Notes: a model not told the origin generated them from the sequence alone. Shown: positions 34,056 to 41,753, numbered from the stretch's first letter. The stretch: 64,000 nt of DNA from Euzebya rosea (GCF_003073135.1 NZ_PGDQ01000007.1:124001-188000), one strand, 5' to 3'. Made by a program: numbers and translations.

Positions 34056-34106
34056 TGGTAGCCCCGACGGGATTCGAACCCGCGTCGCCGGCTTGAAAGG
34101 CCGGTA
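34056..34106 (-). repeat. attR: core identity inside tRNA-Glu
   Basis: Exact copy of 25709-25759. Identity begins at the anticodon stem and ends with the encoded CCA, the usual region for tyrosine-integrase crossover in tRNA genes. Confidence 0.92.
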
Positions 34107-34132
34107 TCCTAGGCCAGCTAGATGACGGGGCC
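34056..34132 (-). tRNA. tRNA-Glu (anticodon TTC), intact copy at attR
   Basis: The minus strand folds as a full cloverleaf. GGCCCCG pairs with CGGGGCT (first pair G-U, as in Bacillus tRNA-Glu). A D-arm follows, then anticodon stem CCGGC/GCCGG with loop CTTTCAA (TTC anticodon) and T-arm GGGTTCGAATCCC. Discriminator A and CCA are encoded. The 3' 51 bases were supplied by the integrated element; the 5' part (34107-34132) is chromosomal. Confidence 0.93.
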
Positions 34133-34283
34133 AGGAGAGAGGGCAGTGTAGCGGCTCCTCCCCGCTCCCACGCCCATCCGGTCCCCCGGCGGATACGGAC
34201 CCCCGGTGGGCGCACCACGAACGGCGTTTCGAGGAATCTGGTCCAGCCACGCAACTTCGGCGACGAACTCGCGTCCAACGGGC

Positions 34284-34562
34284 ATGACCAGTCCCGCGTC
34301 ACCCACTCCGTCGTTCGGTTCCCGCCTCGCCCGCGCCTGGCTGCAGCTGCCTGCCGAACGGCGGCGGGCCGTGGTCAGCCTGCTCGCCGCGATCGCGGCC
34401 GTCCTCGCCGTGGCCGCGGTCTCCGGCGTGATGGTGGCCAACGGCCTGAGCAACCTCGTCGGACCGGTCGACCTGGTGCCCACGGCTGACGCCGTCACCC
34501 GGACCTCCGGTGAGTGGGACCCCAACGCGCCGGCCCTTCCCGCTGCGGACGAAGGGGACTGA
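34284..34562 (+). CDS. Small single-pass membrane protein
   Basis: A 92-residue protein with a basic N-terminal part (RLARAWLQLPAERRR), one transmembrane segment (about 31-56, rich in Ala, Val, Leu) and an acidic outward tail. ATG 34284 is chosen over an upstream in-frame ATG that reads through the tRNA promoter region. No family recognised. It is followed by the DUF4112 gene. Confidence 0.5.
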   Translation: MTSPASPTPSFGSRLARAWLQLPAERRRAVVSLLAAIAAVLAVAAVSGVMVANGLSNLVGPVDLVPTADAVTRTSGEWDPNAPALPAADEGD

Positions 34563-34621
34563 TCACGGTGGGGGGATCATCGTCAGTGACCGAGCGCAGC
34601 TACGTTACGCTGCTGCGCCAG

Positions 34622-35278
34622 ATGGCCGAGACCTCACCGCAGCCCGACGGGCCACCGTCGAACGAGCGGGCCGACACCGTCCTCCCGGACCCCGGGCCTG
34701 CGGTCGTGCCTGCTCCCCGGGTCGAGATGACTGCGGCGGCGGGCGATGTGCCTGCGGTGTCCGACGACGCACCCGGGGCGTCGGCCAACCCGTGGGCCAC
34801 TCGAGCGGGCCTGGATCCTGCCGGGCGGGAACGCCTCGCGCGGGTGCAGCGGCTCGCCAAGCTGCTCGACAGCCAGTTCCGGGTGCCCGGCACGTCGCGC
34901 ACCTTCGGGGTGGACGCCGTGCTGGGCCTCGTGCCCGGGATCGGTGGCAGCGCCGGGCTTGTGCTCTCCGTGGGCCTCGTCGTCCAGGCGATCCATGCCG
35001 GTGCCCGCCCGGCCACCGTGGCCCGGATGATGGGCATCGCGGGAGTCGATGCGCTGATCGGCACCATCCCGGTCCTCGGCACGGTGTTCGACTTCGTGTT
35101 CAAGGCCAACGAGCGCAACACCCGGGTCCTGGCAAGCCAGGCCCTTCAGCCGGACCGGACGACCAAGGACAGCCAGCGGCTGGTCGCCACGACCGTCCTC
35201 GGTGCCGTCGCGCTCGTCCTGCTGGTCCTCGTCGTGGCCGTCGTCGGCGTGGTCCTGCTCCTCCGGGCCGTCTTCTAG
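34622..35278 (+). CDS. DUF4112 domain membrane protein
   Basis: A 218-residue protein. After a disordered Pro/Ala-rich N-terminus comes the DUF4112 core: RLAKLLDSQFRVPGTSRTFGVDAVLGLVPGIGG, GLVVQAIHAGARPATVARMMGIAGVDALIGTIPVLGTVFDFVFKANERN. A C-terminal hydrophobic helix (LGAVALVLLVLVVAVVGVVL) follows. Role unknown. In-frame GTG codons at 34586 and 34568 could extend the N-terminus. Confidence 0.75.
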   Translation: MAETSPQPDGPPSNERADTVLPDPGPAVVPAPRVEMTAAAGDVPAVSDDAPGASANPWATRAGLDPAGRERLARVQRLAKLLDSQFRVPGTSRTFGVDAVLGLVPGIGGSAGLVLSVGLVVQAIHAGARPATVARMMGIAGVDALIGTIPVLGTVFDFVFKANERNTRVLASQALQPDRTTKDSQRLVATTVLGAVALVLLVLVVAVVGVVLLLRAVF

Positions 35279-35389
35279 GGATCACGAACGGCCAGCGGCG
35301 CAGGCGTCCTCCTGCGAGGGGTCCGTGTGGAACCGTCGATGGCATGGCACGCTGGCACGGACGCGCAGCCGTTCCGTCGGAGCAGATGG

Positions 35390-35419
35390 TTGCCGACACC
35401 CCCACCCGTGACGTACACT
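35390..35419 (+). promoter_or_regulatory. Promoter of the rpmB-rpmG-rpmE2 operon
   Basis: TTGCCG and TACACT are 18 bases apart, about 85 bases before rpmB. The -10 context CGTACACT is shared with the rpsN promoter at 43320. No Zur-box-like AT-rich palindrome is seen nearby. Confidence 0.6.
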
Positions 35420-35503
35420 CGTCCGTCCGCGCATGGGGCGTGCGGTCAGCCGTGCCCGCGCCGCCCGCGCCATTCGTCCTCCAATACCTTTAGGAGCCCT
35501 GCC

Positions 35504-35740
35504 GTGAGCAAGGTCTGCCAGGTAACGGGCAAGCGCCCGACCTCCGGTAACAACGTGTCGTTCTCGAACAAGAAGACCAAGCGTCGCTTCGAGCCGAACC
35601 TTCAGAAGAAGCGCTACTACCTCCCTTCCGAGAAGCGGTGGGTCACGCTGACGCTGTCGACCAAGGCCATGAAGACGATCACCAAGAATGGGATCGAGAC
35701 CGTGGTCGCTGACATGCGCCGCAACGGGGTGAAGGTCTGA
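35504..35740 (+). CDS. rpmB: 50S ribosomal protein L28, zinc-free form
   Basis: A 78-residue large-subunit protein. [33 protein letters not shown] is the family signature. It lacks the CxxC pairs of the zinc-binding form. GTG 35504 follows TAGGAG. Its stop overlaps the rpmG start (TGATG), so the two are translationally coupled. Confidence 0.95.
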   Translation: MSKVCQVTGKRPTSGNNVSFSNKKTKRRFEPNLQKKRYYLPSEKRWVTLTLSTKAMKTITKNGIETVVADMRRNGVKV

Positions 35741-35904
35741 TGGCACGCAACGACAACCGCATCAAGGTCAAGCTGCGCTCCTCCGCGGGCACCGGCTTCA
35801 CCTACATGACCACCAAGAACAAGAGCACCCAGCGCGAGCGCATCACCATGAAGAAGTACGACCCGGTGATCCGCAAGCACGTGGACTTCAAGGAAGAGAA
35901 GTAG
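35740..35904 (+). CDS. rpmG: 50S ribosomal protein L33, zinc-free form
   Basis: A 54-residue protein read from the sequence directly: [17 protein letters not shown] at the start, then FTYMTTKNK and a C-terminal [17 protein letters not shown]. These are standard L33 features. The CxxC zinc pairs are absent. It overlaps rpmB by one base and is followed 2 bases later by rpmE2. Confidence 0.95.
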   Translation: MARNDNRIKVKLRSSAGTGFTYMTTKNKSTQRERITMKKYDPVIRKHVDFKEEK

Positions 35905-35906
35905 GC

Positions 35907-36152
35907 ATGAAGGCTGACATCCACCCCGAGTACCGGCCGGTCGTCTTCCAGGACACCGGCGCCAACGGCTGGACCTTCATCACCCGGTCCACCATCGAGA
36001 CCAGCGACACCATCGAGCTGGACGGCACGACCTACCCCCTGAAGAAGGTCGACATCTCCGCCGCCAGCCACCCGTACTACACGGGCAAGATGAAGATGGT
36101 CGACACCGCGGGCCGTGTGGACCGCTACAACCGCCGCTACGCCAAGGGCTAG
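35907..36152 (+). CDS. rpmE2: 50S ribosomal protein L31 type B
   Basis: An 81-residue type B L31. MKADIHPEYRPVVFQDTGANGWTFITRSTI is characteristic, and the CxxC motif of type A is absent. In many actinobacteria the Cys-less set L28-L33-L31B-S14 is induced by zinc shortage through Zur. Here three are together and S14 lies 7 kb away. A strong terminator follows. Confidence 0.95.
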   Translation: MKADIHPEYRPVVFQDTGANGWTFITRSTIETSDTIELDGTTYPLKKVDISAASHPYYTGKMKMVDTAGRVDRYNRRYAKG

Positions 36153-36176
36153 CGCCGGCCAGATCGAAGAACCGCG

Positions 36177-36203
36177 CAACGGCACCCCGACGGGGTGCCG
36201 TTG
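36177..36203 (+). terminator. Terminator after rpmE2
   Basis: A perfect 12-bp stem (CAACGGCACCCC) with a GAC loop, followed by TTCGTTG. It ends the ribosomal protein operon and also faces the convergent lnt gene. Confidence 0.75.
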
Positions 36204-36248
36204 TTCGTTGTGGGGACCGTGACCCCGCGGGGTCAGGTCACCCGGCCG

Positions 36249-37829
36249 TCAGTCGTCGGCGTCCCGGCGACCACGAACGCGCTCGCCGAGCACCGATGCA
36301 AGGGCGGCGACCGCCACCAGCTGTGCCAGCCCGGGCACCAGGCTGCCCAGGCGCATGGCCATGGTCGTGCCGTCGAGGAGCGGGACCTCCATGCGCGGTG
36401 ACGCCGGTTCGAACAGCTCGGTCCGCTCCAGCACCTCCCCTTCCGGGGAGATGAAGGCGCTGATGCCCGATATGCCGGCGTGCACCACCCATCGGCCCGT
36501 CTCGACGGCCCTGAGGGTGCTGAACGCCAGGTGCTGGGCCGACATGGGGGTGTCGCCGAAGGAGGAGTTGTTGGTGCTGACCACGATCAGGTCGGCGCCG
36601 GCCAGCACCTGATCCCGGACCAGCATCGGGAAGATGTTCTCGAAGCAGATGACCCCGCCGATGTGCGCACCCGCGACCTCGAGGACCTGCGCCTCGTCCC
36701 CCGGCAGGGTGTCGTTGGGGATCTGCTCCAGCGGTGGGAACCAGTCCAGCAGCTCCCGCGCCGGGACGTACTCCCCGAAGGGCACGGGCTTGCGCTTGAC
36801 GTAGCTCTCGCCCTCGCCATCCTCGGTGAACACCGTCATGCGGTTGAAGAGGGTGTTCGATCGTGGACCGCCGATGTACTCACCCGCCAGGATCGGTGTG
36901 GGTGCAACCGCCGCCAGCCCCTCCTCCAGCAGGTCGGCGATCGGCGCGCCCCGAGGGGTACGGATGTCGATGTCGAGGGAGTTCTCGGGCCAGATCACCA
37001 GATCGGGTGGGTCCGCGGCGAACGGTCGGGTCGCCAGCAGGGCGAGCTCGGCCACGCGCTGGATGCGATCGCTGTCCAGCCGGTTCACCCCTGCCGCCGC
37101 CGTGGCGCGTGTGTCGCCGCCCTGGGCGATGCCGACCTCGATGGCACGACCGGTCGACGTGGGGGTCTCACCGGTCAGGAGGACGGCCAGGGAGAGGGTC
37201 CCGAGCACCACGAGGAGGGGGGTGCGGATGGCGCCGAAGAGGTGTTCGGCCGGGATCTCGGCCTCGCGTGCGGCCGGCCACGTCCGGCTGCCGGTCCTGA
37301 TGCCCGCCTCTGCCGCGACGGCGATGGTGGCCAGGCAGAGGGACACCCCGTGCACGCCGAGCGTGCGAGCGACCCCGAGCAGCGGTCCCCCGGCGTGCTG
37401 GGTGTAGCCGAGGCCACCCCAGCCGAAGCCGCCGAGCGGCCAGACGCCCCGGGCCGCCTCGATCCCCACCCACAGGGCCACGACGACCGCGGGCCGCCAC
37501 AGCCGTTCGCCGTACACGGCGCCCAGCCCGACGAACAGTCCAAGCCACATGGCCTGGATCACCACGAGCAGGCCGAAGGCGGCGACCCCGAAGGGCAACA
37601 ACCAGTACAGCAGCGGCCCGAACGCCACGAGCCCCGCCAGGGTTCCCCAGCCGAAGCCCGCACGGAACGGCCTGACCGTCGCAGCCAGATCCCGGGACAG
37701 CGCCACCAACGGCACCAGGGCGACGTAGCCGAGCCATCCCGCGTCCATGGGGGGATGGGCGGCGAACAGCATCGTGCCGCCCGTCAGCGCCATCAGCAGG
37801 CGCAGGAGGACGGGCGGGACGGGTCTCAC
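36249..37829 (-). CDS. lnt: Apolipoprotein N-acyltransferase
   Basis: A 526-residue membrane enzyme that adds the third acyl chain to lipoproteins. About six hydrophobic helices occupy residues 1-215, followed by a nitrilase-fold domain. Catalytic residues are visible: Glu in LVIWPENSLDID, Lys in KRKPVPFGEYVP and Cys in GGVICFENIFP. STNNSSFGDTPMSAQHLAFSTLRAVETGRWVV is also typical. A last hydrophobic helix closes the protein. The start is GTG 37829 without a clear Shine-Dalgarno. Confidence 0.93.
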   Translation of the reverse strand: MRPVPPVLLRLLMALTGGTMLFAAHPPMDAGWLGYVALVPLVALSRDLAATVRPFRAGFGWGTLAGLVAFGPLLYWLLPFGVAAFGLLVVIQAMWLGLFVGLGAVYGERLWRPAVVVALWVGIEAARGVWPLGGFGWGGLGYTQHAGGPLLGVARTLGVHGVSLCLATIAVAAEAGIRTGSRTWPAAREAEIPAEHLFGAIRTPLLVVLGTLSLAVLLTGETPTSTGRAIEVGIAQGGDTRATAAAGVNRLDSDRIQRVAELALLATRPFAADPPDLVIWPENSLDIDIRTPRGAPIADLLEEGLAAVAPTPILAGEYIGGPRSNTLFNRMTVFTEDGEGESYVKRKPVPFGEYVPARELLDWFPPLEQIPNDTLPGDEAQVLEVAGAHIGGVICFENIFPMLVRDQVLAGADLIVVSTNNSSFGDTPMSAQHLAFSTLRAVETGRWVVHAGISGISAFISPEGEVLERTELFEPASPRMEVPLLDGTTMAMRLGSLVPGLAQLVAVAALASVLGERVRGRRDADD

Positions 37830-37866
37830 CGGGAGGGGGATGTGTGCGGATGCTGCGTGGGGACGA

Positions 37867-38331
37867 TCACACGCAGTCGAAGCACAGCATCTCCTCTCGG
37901 TCGGCGAGCTGGGATGGCTTCTTGACCAGGAAGCAGGACCGGCAGGTGAACTCGTCCTCGCTGATCAGCTCGACCTTGCGGCGAGGCTTGGCGCCCTTCT
38001 TGCTGCCCTCGTCGCCGTCGACGTCGAGGGGCTGGACCTCCTCGTCCTCCTCCAGGAGTTCGTCGAGCTCGTCGTCGAGGTCGTCGGCGTCGTCGTCGTC
38101 CTCCTCGGCGACGTCCTCCACGTCGTCGTCGTCTTCGTCATCGTCATCGACGACGTCGGTGTCGTCGTCGGCGTCGTCGTCGTAGATCTCGTCGTCGTCG
38201 GCGATGTCGTCACCCAGGTCGTCGAGGTCGTCGTCACCGTCGAGGTCGTCGTCACCGTCGAGGTCATCGTCGTCCTCGAGGTCGTCGTCGAGGTCGTCGG
38301 CTGCTGTGGACTCGAGCTCGCGGTCTGTCAA
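37867..38331 (-). CDS. DUF4193 protein with very long acidic region
   Basis: A 154-residue protein. Its C-terminus, DEFTCRSCFLVKKPSQLAD...LCFDCV, is the DUF4193 zinc-ribbon-like signature known from actinobacteria. Residues about 12-100 are almost all Asp, Glu and Leu, encoded by GAC/GAG triplet runs. TTG 38331 is the start, since GGAGG lies 6 bases upstream and no ATG or GTG fits. A clear promoter is at 38434-38462. Function of the family is unknown. Confidence 0.8.
   Translation of the reverse strand: MTDRELESTAADDLDDDLEDDDDLDGDDDLDGDDDLDDLGDDIADDDEIYDDDADDDTDVVDDDDEDDDDVEDVAEEDDDDADDLDDELDELLEEDEEVQPLDVDGDEGSKKGAKPRRKVELISEDEFTCRSCFLVKKPSQLADREEMLCFDCV
38040..38303 (-). repeat. GAC/GAG triplet low-complexity tract
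   Basis: A stretch of mostly GTCGTC-type triplets on the plus strand encodes the poly-acidic segment of the DUF4193 protein. Such tracts vary in length by replication slippage. Confidence 0.8.
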
Positions 38332-38433
38332 CGCGGGCCTCCATGGGTCGGGGATTGGTGCCGCAGTGGCGAGGGACCGGCAGGGTAGCCCGTCGAGCCG
38401 CCCGCACACGTGCGGGTCACCGAAGCGGGCGCA

Positions 38434-38462
38434 TGTGTAGCGGTTCGGAGGCCGCCGTGCAA
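38434..38462 (-). promoter_or_regulatory. Promoter of the DUF4193 gene
   Basis: On the minus strand TTGCAC and TACACA are separated by 17 bases, about 100 bases before the TTG start. It lies between the upstream terminator hairpin and the gene. Confidence 0.6.
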
Positions 38463-38482
38463 CGTCTTGGCACGAACACGCA

Positions 38483-38512
38483 CCGGCCCCGAACGGTGGC
38501 GTTCGGGGCCGG
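38483..38512 (-). terminator. Terminator of the candidate small RNA
   Basis: A perfect 13-bp stem (CCGGCCCCGAACG) with a 4-base loop. On the minus strand it is followed by TGCGTGTTCGT. It separates the upstream promoter at 38792 from the DUF4193 gene's own promoter. Confidence 0.72.
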
Positions 38513-38785
38513 CTGCGGTTGAGGGATGGGCGACAGGTGGCACCACCGGATTGTCGTGACGAACTCCAATCCGCCGTTCTCTACTGTGTCGCTCTTCCCT
38601 TCCGATCAATCGATCCGGGCCGCCCGTACTGGGAACCGAACCGGCGGTGCGGTTGCGGTCCGTACACATGTGCCGTCGTTGGCACCTTGGGAGGCGGGAC
38701 AGAACCGGGTGAAGTTCCCCTTCACCCGTCGCCCCACCTCGTCACACCCAACGTGTCCAGCGGACGCCTTCTCCTTGATCTCGTT
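38483..38785 (-). ncRNA. Candidate ~300-nt structured non-coding RNA
   Basis: A 608-bp stretch has no credible gene, yet the minus strand has a near-consensus promoter (38792-38820) and, about 300 bases later, a perfect terminator. The interval contains several hairpins: CGGGTGAAG/CTTCACCCG (38706-38728, 5-base loop), GTGCC/GGCAC and GGATTG/CAATCC. It is not tmRNA, RNase P RNA or SRP RNA by the signatures I could check. Its size and isolation recall Ms1, an abundant RNA-polymerase-binding RNA of mycobacteria, but identity is unproven. Confidence 0.5.
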
Positions 38786-38791
38786 CGCCAG

Positions 38792-38820
38792 ACGTTAGGA
38801 CTCCGACCCGTCGTCGTCAA
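38792..38820 (-). promoter_or_regulatory. Strong promoter of the candidate small RNA
   Basis: On the minus strand TTGACG and TAACGT are separated by exactly 17 bases. No start codon with a Shine-Dalgarno follows within the transcript. It is the closest match to a housekeeping promoter found in the window. Confidence 0.7.
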
Positions 38821-38939
38821 CCCTTCCCTTCGGAGGCCGAATGGGCGCTGACCTGCGGTTTCGATGATCCGGGAAACCTCGACGGAAAATCCGTGCGATT
38901 CGTCCGAATTCTCCCGTTCACCTTCGGGGCGTCGATCGG

Positions 38940-39497
38940 TCAGGTGCGGAGCAGCCGGTCCCACCCAACGAGGACGCCGGTGTCGCGATCGTCCTCCGAC
39001 TCGGCCTCCTGGGCGACAGGCCCGTGACCCTCGGTCACGAGGTGGATGCCCAGTCGCTGGGCCAGCGAGGCCACACGGACGCGGGTCACGTCCTCGGTGT
39101 CGGAGTCGAGCCGCCAGGCCTTCCGGCCCTCCACCGCCCCGACGGCCGCGGCCATCTCGGCGTCGTCGGCCGGCAGCAGGACGACGCCGGTGTCCACGAC
39201 GTCCCAGAGGCGGGCGGTCAGCAGGTCGAGGGCGCGGTCGAGGTCGTCGCTGGCCTCCTCGACGGCGAAGCGGATCTCGTAGTCGCTCGTGCTGCCACGG
39301 AGTGGTTCGGCGTCGGCCAGCCGTTGGATCGCCGGGACGAGGTCGACGCCCCACCGCGCCGCGGCGACCGCACCGGCCACGAGCAGGCCGAGCCCCGGCC
39401 AGTCGTCGGCCACGCGACCCGCGGCGGCCACCGCCGCCTCCGCGGTGGCGCCGACGAGCACGCCGAGGGCGGCGTCGGTCCGAGTGGGATCAGGCAT
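38940..39497 (-). CDS. Hypothetical protein
   Basis: A 185-residue soluble, Ala/Asp/Val-rich protein. LGVLVGATAEAAVAAAGRVADDWPGLGLLVAGAVAAARWGVDLVPA could be a helical bundle; DSDTEDVTRVRVASLAQRLGIHLV looks like an alpha/beta tail. Its ATG overlaps the end of the amidohydrolase gene by 8 bases, so it is probably translated from the same mRNA. No family recognised. Confidence 0.6.
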   Translation of the reverse strand: MPDPTRTDAALGVLVGATAEAAVAAAGRVADDWPGLGLLVAGAVAAARWGVDLVPAIQRLADAEPLRGSTSDYEIRFAVEEASDDLDRALDLLTARLWDVVDTGVVLLPADDAEMAAAVGAVEGRKAWRLDSDTEDVTRVRVASLAQRLGIHLVTEGHGPVAQEAESEDDRDTGVLVGWDRLLRT

Positions 39498-41013
39498 GCA
39501 CGCGTCCGTCCTCGAACACCGGGCGGCCGGCGACCATCGTCATCACGCAGCGACGTTGCTCCGGGTCGGCGGGGTGCTCGAAGGCGGCGAGATCGGCCCG
39601 CTGGCCCGGCCGGAGCACCCCGACGTTGGCCTGATGTGCGGCGGTCCGCCCGCCGAGGGTTGCCGCACGGATGCCGAGGTGGCGTTCGAGGGCCGGCAGC
39701 CCGACACGCGGTTCGGCCGCCGCGTCCACGGAGCGCCAGGGATCGAGGTTCACCACGCTGTCGGATCCGAAGGCCAGCGGGATGCCGTGGGCGGCCAGGG
39801 AGCTGAGCGGGTTGGAGGTCCGGGCACGCTCGGCACCGAGCCGCAGCTCGTAGGCGCCGCCGTCGACGCCGAGGCTCAGGTCGGTCGCCGGCTGGATGAC
39901 GACGACGACGCCGAGGCGCGCCAGGCGGACCATCTGCTCGGGCTGGATGAGCGCGGCGTACTCGATCCGGTGGGCCAGGCGTCGCAGCTGGGCGACACCG
40001 ACCTCCGCCGCGACCTTCTCCAGCACCTCGATGGCCTGGGCGACGGCACGGTCCCCGATGGCATGCAGCGCGACCTGGATGCCCCGACGCGTCGCCTCCA
40101 GGGCGAACTCGGTGAGCTCGGCGGAGTCGCGGTAGAGCTGTCCGGATCCCGCACGGTCGACGTAGGGCTCGACCAGGGCGGCGCTGTGGCTGCCGATCGT
40201 CCCGTCCAGCAGGAGGGAGCCGCCGACCCGGCGCAGGCCCCGCTCGACGACGAACTCCAGGTCGAGGTCGCCCCAGTAGGGGACGACCTCGATGGGCCAC
40301 TTGCCCTGCAGCCAGGCGTCGAAGTCGGCGGGGCCCATGCGATGGGGGCCGCCCATCTCGTGGACGCTGGCCACGCCGAGGGTGACGAGGTGCTCCGCGG
40401 CGGAGGAGCGTGCCTCGGACAGGACGCCATCGGGCATCTCGGCGCTGAACCAGCGCTGGGCGACCTGGGCGGCTTCCTGGCGCAGCAGGCCGGTGGGGCG
40501 GCCGTCGGGGCCGCGTTCGACGCCGCGGGACCGCGCGATGGGCAGGGCCGACAACGAGGTGCGGTCCACCACGACGCAGTGGCCATCCGCTCGCACGAGC
40601 ATGACGGGCCGGTCGTCACCGGCCCGCGCGAGGTCGTCGGCGGACGGGGCCCGGTGCTCGGGCCACCGGGTCTCGTCCCAGCCACCGGCCCAGATCACCC
40701 GGTGGGGTGTCACGGTTGCGATGGCCTGGACCGCGCCGAGGCAGTCCGACAGGGACTCGGCGATCGAGAGGTCCATGGCGTTCAGGGCCAGGCCGACGTT
40801 GGTGAGGTGGCTGTGGGCGTTGACGAAGGCCGGCATCACCGTTGCACCGGTCAGGTCGATCCGCCGCACGCCGGGGACCGTCGGTGTGTCCTCCACCGCG
40901 CCGAGCCAAGCGATCCGACGTCGCTTGACGAGCAGGGCGCTGGCGTGGGGTCTCGCGTCGTCGAGTGTGACGACGTCAGCACCGACCAGCAGCAACGGTT
41001 CGTCGCCAACCAT
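39490..41013 (-). CDS. YtcJ-type metal-dependent amidohydrolase
   Basis: A 507-residue amidohydrolase family 3 protein, paralogous in layout to 1634-3142. VMPAFVNAHSHL has the first metal histidines; WDETRWPE, LLLDGTIGSHSAALVEPY, ALHAIGDRAV, LAHRIEYAALI and FGSDSVVNLDPW follow in the family order. ATG 41013 is preferred; a TTG 9 bases earlier is in frame. A TAGTCT box ends 8 bases before the ATG, so it may be leaderless. Substrate unknown. Confidence 0.85.
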   Translation of the reverse strand: MVGDEPLLLVGADVVTLDDARPHASALLVKRRRIAWLGAVEDTPTVPGVRRIDLTGATVMPAFVNAHSHLTNVGLALNAMDLSIAESLSDCLGAVQAIATVTPHRVIWAGGWDETRWPEHRAPSADDLARAGDDRPVMLVRADGHCVVVDRTSLSALPIARSRGVERGPDGRPTGLLRQEAAQVAQRWFSAEMPDGVLSEARSSAAEHLVTLGVASVHEMGGPHRMGPADFDAWLQGKWPIEVVPYWGDLDLEFVVERGLRRVGGSLLLDGTIGSHSAALVEPYVDRAGSGQLYRDSAELTEFALEATRRGIQVALHAIGDRAVAQAIEVLEKVAAEVGVAQLRRLAHRIEYAALIQPEQMVRLARLGVVVVIQPATDLSLGVDGGAYELRLGAERARTSNPLSSLAAHGIPLAFGSDSVVNLDPWRSVDAAAEPRVGLPALERHLGIRAATLGGRTAAHQANVGVLRPGQRADLAAFEHPADPEQRRCVMTMVAGRPVFEDGRVHA

Positions 41014-41077
41014 CGTGGCCAAGACTACGGGATGTGACGCGTTGTGCCCGTGAGGCGGGTGCGTCGACCGTGTTCCG

Positions 41078-41746
41078 TCACACTTCGTCCCGCATCCAGG
41101 CGGTGGAGAGCGAGTCGGCGTACTCGTTCCACCGGTTGCCGGAGTGTGCGGCGATCCAGCGGATCTCCACCTCGGGTCGTTCGGCGACCAGCCGGTACAG
41201 CGGCTTGATGAGGTCGAGGTTCTTGATCTCGCCGCCCTTGCGCGTCCAGCCCTTGGCCTCCCACCCCTTGGCCCACTTGGTGAGGGTGTCCACGGCGAGT
41301 CGCGAGTCGGTGTAGAGGACCGCCGGCGTGCCGGTGGGGACCAGCTTGATGCCGGCGTCGATGGCGGCGAGCTCCATGCGGTTGTTGGTGGTGGCCGGGT
41401 CGTGCCCGTAGGCCCGGTCCACGACCTCGCCGTCGACGACGTAGACCGCCCCCCATCCGCCCGGACCGGGGTTGGGACTGGAGCTGCCGTCGGTGAAGAC
41501 CCCGTCGGTTGGGCCGTCGGTGTACTTCTCGAGCACCTCTGCGGTGGTCAGGTTCTCCTCGGTGAGGGTGCCCCGTCGGCCGCCTCCTCCTCCGCCGCGC
41601 CCCTTGCCGCCGGTTCGCTTGCTGCCCGACCCCTTGCGGCCCTTCTTCCAGCACGCCGAGCACTCCTTGGGGGTCCAGCCGGGGAACCGGCCGGTCAGCT
41701 CGGTGTCGACCTCGAAGGTCGTTCCACACGTCGAACACTTGGGCAT
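41078..41746 (-). CDS. rnhA: Ribonuclease HI with N-terminal zinc ribbon
   Basis: A 222-residue nuclease that cuts RNA in RNA-DNA hybrids. Residues 1-35 form a zinc ribbon (CSTC and CSAC pairs), and a Gly/Arg/Lys-rich linker follows. The RNase H core shows DGVFTDGSSSPNPGPGGWGAV (first Asp), NNRMELAAI (Glu), LYTDSRLAVDTL (Asp) and AAHSGNRWNEYAD (His and last Asp). GWEAKGWTRKGGEIKNLDLI is the basic handle region. The zinc-ribbon fusion is less common than plain RNase HI. Confidence 0.93.
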   Translation of the reverse strand: MPKCSTCGTTFEVDTELTGRFPGWTPKECSACWKKGRKGSGSKRTGGKGRGGGGGGRRGTLTEENLTTAEVLEKYTDGPTDGVFTDGSSSPNPGPGGWGAVYVVDGEVVDRAYGHDPATTNNRMELAAIDAGIKLVPTGTPAVLYTDSRLAVDTLTKWAKGWEAKGWTRKGGEIKNLDLIKPLYRLVAERPEVEIRWIAAHSGNRWNEYADSLSTAWMRDEV

Positions 41747-41753
41747 CTGGCGA

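Larger units (their letters stand above)
25709..34106. mobile_element. tRNA-Glu-integrated satellite/phiRv-like prophage element
   Basis: An element of about 8.35 kb is bounded by identical 51-bp copies of the tRNA-Glu 3' part (25709-25759 and 34056-34106). It contains a tyrosine integrase at the left end, an HTH excisionase candidate, primase-polymerase and DUF3631 ATPase genes, small coupled genes and an HK97-type capsid gene. Portal, terminase, protease and tail genes are absent. The size and gene order recall mycobacterial phiRv1/phiRv2 and phage satellites. The right copy restores a complete tRNA, so the host tRNA is not lost. Confidence 0.9.

Noticed and set aside
35279-35503. Zur-binding site before rpmB
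   Set aside because: No AT-rich palindrome resembling known actinobacterial Zur boxes is visible; only a promoter is seen.
38040-38303. CRISPR-like or tandem repeat array
   Set aside because: The regularity comes from GAC/GAG codons in an acidic protein; there are no spacers or conserved repeat units.
38483-38785. RNase P RNA, tmRNA or SRP RNA
   Set aside because: I found no GAGGAAAGTCC-type, tRNA-like-end or GNAR-tetraloop SRP signatures in the interval on either strand.
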